DNA of 38,300 bases from NCBI GenBank assembly GCA_003693705.1, contig RBZT01000613.1:1-38300 (forward strand). The letters are read 5' to 3'. Below are positions 34,070 through 38,300 of this stretch, in pieces (the first letter of the stretch is position 1; every line of letters starts with the position of its first letter). The notes beneath the pieces were generated by a model. That model saw only the letters and a program-made list of their open reading frames with translations. It searched no databases and was not told where the DNA came from. The DNA is from Polymyxa betae (taxonomy: Eukaryota; Endomyxa; Phytomyxea; Plasmodiophorida; Plasmodiophoridae). The position numbers were made by a program, and so were the translations under genes.

Positions 34070-35817
34070 ATGGCGGGCGCTTTGCAATCGTATCTGCAGA
34101 ATCTAAAAGCAGCCATACAGCGAGAAGATGGTCGCCTCCTAGTTGAAGTGCTGGGTTTCTTACTGATGTAAACCCTAGGAAGGGCGACCAGCGCTTATCT
34201 AGATCTTGCACCTGCGATCATCTCGCCTGCTGATGCTGACGCTGTGCGAGCTTCGTTTGAAAATGTAAACGACCAGATAAAAATATTGAATTTGCTCATG
34301 ATCAAACAGGAATCGGTTCTGGAACAGTCGTGTAATCGCATTTTCAATGGAAACTTTTGCAAGGTGGATTGGAAATTCTTCCAGTTCAATATATATTCAT
34401 AGTCCTGTTAGATTGTCTACTGTCATTGTCGCTGTTCGTATTTGATGTCAAAAAAGCGTTATATTGAAGCCTTTGAAGTATGTTTTTTCACGACTCAGCG
34501 AATTCTGCATCTCAATTGCGTCAGCAACAAAACGAATCCGCGTCTGCTTTTCTTGCAGAAATGAATCTTGAACGTCCTGAAAAGACTAATTGGTGGCTTC
34601 GTCCCATTCATACTGTCATGGTTGCATTCAGGTCAGCACTGCCTATTCACAATATTTGTACAATCCTTAGGTCCTCTTTGCAGGCTTGTTGCTTTTAAAG
34701 CAGATGAAGAGCATGCAAAAAAAGCTGGAAATTCGAAGTCTGTTTATGCGATTCAGGTAATCAGCAGCGAGATTTATTCTGCTGTTATTGGGCGATTAAT
34801 GGGGCTTGCAGGTTCCAGAAGTATTACAGAAGTTCTTTCGCAGAATGATTCAAGATCGTTCGGCTTTCAATGTCTCCAAGATTGCAGGAGCTCTTTTCAC
34901 AGTAATGAATATTGTTCCGGGTCTTGTGCCTTCCAGATAAGATCTGTTAGGTGAATGAGATGTTGAAAGTCTACTTTCATCTGAAAAATTTGAGGCTGTG
35001 CACGCAAACTATCAGGACTGTCGAAGGCCAGACGTTCCCATCTCTGGACAGTTTTCCGAAGTCTCAGACAGTCACGTATGCGTTAATTGTCATCTGTTCA
35101 TACACGTGGTTAATGCCAATCGTCGTCAGATATAACTATTTCTTGGGACGGTTGAAGCTGTTTGATGAGCAATACGACCAAGCTGAGAACGCGTTAGAAT
35201 GGGCCTTTGTCCATTGCCATAAGGGTTCCTGGTCGAATAAGAGACGTATATTAGAGCAAGCAGACTCTGGATTCAGGTCCTTTCATTACTGAACAAATAT
35301 TTCCAGGTTTCTGATTCCAGTGAAGTTATACGTCGGCAAGTTTCCCAAACTCCAGCTCTTGGAGAAGTACAAATTGATGCATTTTCGCGGTTTGATTGTT
35401 GCAATGCATTGCGGCCGATTGGATTGGTTTGAGAAAGAGCTCAAGCAATACGAAGAATTGTATATCAAGAAAGGAGTGTACTTAACTCTGGAGCAGTTGA
35501 GGATATATGTTTATCGGAACATGTTTATGAAAGTTCTTGAAGTTCAACAAGCTCGTCCAACCAATGTGAAGAAATCGCTTCTCCCATTCGACGTCCTTCA
35601 GATAGCCATGACTATCAATGGCCGGCCGGTATTGTCATTTTGCTAATGATTCTTTTATGTGAATTTTGGTGGTTAGGATGTCGATGGCAATGAGCTGGAA
35701 TGCATAACTGCTAACCTCATCTACGATAAATATCTCAAAGGTTATATTGCTCATCAACGAGGCGTTATGGTGAGCCAAGTTGATCCATTTCCAGCAATCT
35801 CGCGAGGCACTGCGTAA
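34070..35817 (+). CDS. PCID2: PCID2/Thp1-like PCI-domain protein of the TREX-2 complex
   Basis: Ten exons: 34070-34130, 34179-34363, 34412-34477, 34525-34631, 34684-34756, 34812-34901, 34951-35075, 35130-35276, 35307-35628 and 35677-35817, giving 438 residues (human PCID2 has about 400). Family blocks in order: AIQREDG at the N-terminus, KKRYIEAFEQQ, NWWLRPIHTVMVAFRLVAFK, VLQKFFRRMIQDRS, VNEMLKVYFHLKNLRLC, YNYFLGRLKLFDEQYDQAEN with ALEWAFVHCHKGS and NKRRIL, FLIPVKLYVGKFP, and the PCI winged-helix end LKGYIAHQRGVMVVSQ-type region. PCID2/Thp1 with Sac3/GANP couples transcription to mRNA export at the nuclear pore. The intron before 35307 is only 30 bases and leaves about seven extra residues (EQADSGF) relative to the family, so that junction is the weakest. 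The last block is read as GVMVSQVDPFPAIS. Confidence 0.92.
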
Positions 35818-35921
35818 GTTAAGAAGAAGGATATTCCTCAAGAAATACCGAAATATCTTCTGTACCTATCAAGTCCGCCTAGCCCAACTAAACTTGACAA
35901 CTGTTTATTTATAATGGTTGA

Positions 35922-37677
35922 ATGGACGATTTAGCTAAAAGTTCGGTGGACGACTTTCTATCAGGTGGTGGCAGCTCTGCATCATTTCATTCCCTTAATG
36001 ATGTTCAAAACTCAATTTCTGCGGCTGAAAGTTCGTCGTTGAAGGACGAGGAAGACAATGACCCGCATTCCACGAGAACAGTTTGGTCGTATTTAAGTCA
36101 ACGAAAACATGCAACAACTCTGGATATACCGCCGCCTTCATGGTATTTGGAAAACAATCTTCAAGTTGTGAAAGATTGGACACATTTGTCTTCATCAAAC
36201 GTACGCGCGGTGTCTTCTGATCTCGATGTAGAGTCAGCGCTACAAGCTAGTACAGCTCTATTCCAACAACTTGACGAAGTGATGGCGATAAACAACGTGT
36301 TGGCTTTCGGAGCCGGCGAAGATTCCATTAAATCGTTAGCAGATGATGTATCTGTCGTTACCGTTGCCAAAGGATATTGTCATATTCTGAAATCGCTTGG
36401 AGACGAGGACAGAATATTGCGGCTGCGAATGGGATCGGATCAACATCCGGTCCATTTTTTCATCACAGGAAGTGAATCTGAACGGCCTTCACAGGAAGAC
36501 TGGCCAAATAATTCTGAAATCGCGATTTGGAAATCATCGTCTTTCGCAAATCACCCGTCAGTTAGCTTAACTATAGACTGTCGAAAGTTTAATCATTGGA
36601 AGTCGCTGTTGATCACAGCTTTCAACGAATCAAATCTACTAGCTCACATTGTCATCAAGCATGTAGCGACTGGATCGCAGCTAAAACGAGGCAACACGAA
36701 TAGTTTAACTGTTAAGCAGAATCTCAAGTTAAAGATTATGAAGATTAAATGCAACCAGCAGAAATGGAAAACGTTTGTCGCACGTGTTAAGTGTATACGA
36801 CAAAGTCGCGCGAAAGGGCATTCCTTTGCACATCCTAAACGAAAGCTAGACTGGCAGTTGCTTTGCTCCCAGAAATTTATTTTGAAATTGATATTTGCAT
36901 CCCGATTCCTTCAAGCTGCCATCAGGTGTCTCCCAATCAGACGCAACAGAATCCTGAACACACTGGTCACTTCGTACAATGCTGCAGAGAATAACGGTGA
37001 GGTTCACACTGCAGCAAAAGACCGGAGTCTGCTAAAGACAACTGAAGCGGAGCTAAACTCCCTCAATGAGCTACCTCCTTTGCTTCCCGAAAAACGATTA
37101 CGAAAATATCGGGTCAGCACTTTGGAGGAGAAAGGACAATCCATCTTCGGTTCATTTCGAGTGCGAAGAGCGAAGACCTATCAGCCAGTTCCCAAATCGC
37201 CAGCTTTTGGTAACATGCAGATCGACGCCAGATTCAGTAACCCGGACGGTGGTGCGCGTTCAACGGATCCGATTGTAACGAAACCTGTTCGGCTCGAAAA
37301 CGACCAGCAATTGAGTTTTGACCTCAAATTATATCGTGAGGCAATTCGCCACGATCGTCTATCTTTGTTATCTTCCCTAACGGGTGAACCGGTTGTTAAC
37401 GAAACAACTCGACAGCGCCGTCAGCGGGAAGCCCGATTCCAGCAAAAGATGTTTCTGTTGATGGCCAGCCAGCAGGAGTTCGCCCGTCTACGATCTCGAC
37501 CTTGTTCGCCACCGGAGCTCACGTCCCGTGTATAATGTGGTTCTATTCTATGATCCTCCAGCACCGAATTCTCCCTTTGAAGCCTCTGCGTTTTATGCAC
37601 CTGCTATGTCTACAGGTGTGTTTCTTCAAGCTCTTGTCTCGTGCTCTTTGCTTGTTCGTATTCTCAAAACTTCATAA
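35922..37677 (+). CDS. Basic, largely disordered protein of unknown function
   Basis: From ATG 35922 one frame stays open to 37535, which is striking among neighbours with an intron every 100-200 bases. Two splice choices near 37420-37576 would skip that stop and add a segment with NSPFEASAFYAPAMSTG ending at 37677, so the protein has about 535-570 residues. The N-terminus (1-60) is Ser/Asp-rich. Residues of about 90-230 look folded and acidic. Residues of about 265-350 are strongly basic with Trp/Phe (NQQKWKTFVARVKCIRQSRA, KRKLDWQLLCSQKF). The end has a basic helix (RQRRQREARFQQKMFLLMAS). There is no signal peptide. I recognise no family. Confidence 0.65.
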
Positions 37678-38122
37678 TGGATCTGGGCATGGTAAGCATC
37701 CAAGAATCACGGCGATCCAATGTCAAGAGTGAAAGAAAAAATCCTTCAAAATGGGTTTGATGAAGCTGTGGAAGACGGTAACATCCAAACCATTGGTTTC
37801 GACTGCACGACGAGATTCGGTGATCGTCAAGAAGAGGGTGACGCCCTTAGTACTGAGTGTTCCATTCTCCTAGTTTTCGACCACAATCACAATTTGGGTC
37901 ATATGAAACATACGAGGATCAGGTGTCCATCCCGGTTTTTCATGAATCCCTGCAACACATGTACAAGGGAATCTGAGGCTCTGATTATCAACACCAGCAA
38001 GCAGCGAACAGCATACATCAGTGCAGACCATCAGAATTCATTCAGTTTACCACCAAGACCAATTTGGGAATCAAGCTGAACCACATTGTAGAACTTCTTC
38101 AATCAATTAGTGTTTAAAGTAC
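37678..38122. other. Region with possible degraded minus-strand exons
   Basis: The plus-strand open frame at 37720-38079 has no start context or family features. On the minus strand, fragments following the MSH2-like exon are open only in short pieces (LDSQIGLG at about 38051-38075, and an ENGTLSTKGVTLFL piece near 37820-37862), without an ATPase domain. Confidence 0.3.
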
Positions 38123-38263
38123 CTCTGAACCCAGGTTATTGATTTTGTTGATCAAATCATCCTTATCCTTCTTCAAAGCACGAAGCTCCTCAGAGAACTC
38201 AGCACGGACGATGAATTCATGGCGATCAACTGCATCCAGATCAACCCCGAAAATCAGACATAG
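38123..38263 (-). CDS. MSH2: Partial MSH2-like exon (lever/clamp region)
   Basis: A 47-codon exon flanked by AG (minus strand, before 38263) and a gtactt donor. It reads VDLDAVDRHEFIVRAEFSEE followed by LRALKKDKDDLINKINNL. This resembles the MutS-family MSH2 segment where the lever helices meet the clamp, containing the pattern D.DAxDNHEF(I/L)(V/I)KPxFD. MSH2 recognises mismatches with MSH6 or MSH3. The gene would enter from the right edge. Downstream (lower coordinates) I find neither the rest of the clamp nor the ATPase domain, and the next 1.7 kb is occupied by a plus-strand gene. It could therefore be a truncated copy, or a different protein with a similar helix. Confidence 0.5.
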
Positions 38264-38300
38264 CTTACGAAAAAAATTATTAAAAACCTTAATATTGACT

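Noticed and set aside
34140-34178. A 24-base intron in PCID2
   Set aside because: A 48-base intron (34131-34178) gives the REDG motif of the family and has normal length.
37720-38079. 119-residue plus-strand open frame
   Set aside because: Composition is not protein-like, no start or splice context was seen, and it lies opposite possible minus-strand exon remnants.

Overview
This is nuclear DNA from a eukaryote with compact, intron-rich genes. I could reconcile about 70 introns with intact reading frames. All are GT-AG, mostly 40-75 bases long, and many have a CTAAC or CTGAC branch-point-like motif shortly before the acceptor. A fungal-type LCCL membrane protein and a seven-helix receptor fused to an RGS domain point to fungi. 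CEP290, a MAK/ICK kinase and a CFAP73/CCDC42 protein mean the organism builds cilia. The best fit is an early-diverging zoosporic fungus (chytrid-like or a relative). This is inferred from gene content, not from a marker gene.

Layout, left to right. 106-1984 (+): LCCL-domain membrane protein. 2188-4688 (-): armadillo-repeat protein ending in a PH domain. 4891-12992 (-): CEP290, in roughly 30-40 exons. 13367-13744 (-): small unrecognised gene, divergent from 14005-16209 (+), the RGS receptor. 16464-18200 (+): MAK/ICK kinase. 18423-19010 (-): incompletely resolved gene ending in a membrane helix. 19326-21014 (-): mitochondrial isobutyryl-CoA dehydrogenase type enzyme. 21408-21868 (-): SLX9 ribosome-biogenesis factor, divergent from 22156-23439 (+), CFAP73/CCDC42; a perfect 82-base tandem duplication lies between them. 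23726-24145 (+): ribosomal protein uL29/RPL35. 24135-25394: three small genes. 25425-26449 (-): unrecognised protein. 26560-30456 (-): ATRX/Rad54-like SNF2 ATPase. 31119-33106 (-): mitochondrial lysyl-tRNA synthetase. 34070-35817 (+): PCID2 (TREX-2 PCI protein). 35922-37677 (+): unrecognised basic protein. At the right edge is one minus-strand exon resembling the MSH2 lever/clamp.

Three genes work in the cilium: CEP290 in the transition zone, CFAP73 in the axonemal inner-arm regulatory (MIA) complex, and the MAK/ICK kinase in length control. They are interspersed with housekeeping genes for translation, mRNA export, valine catabolism and chromatin. The region looks like ordinary euchromatin. 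I saw no transposon, CRISPR array, rRNA or tRNA. The most unusual items are the armadillo-PH protein next to CEP290, the RRxS-rich GC-rich tail of the kinase, the duplicated SLX9/CFAP73 promoter, and the MSH2-like exon with no room for its ATPase domain downstream.
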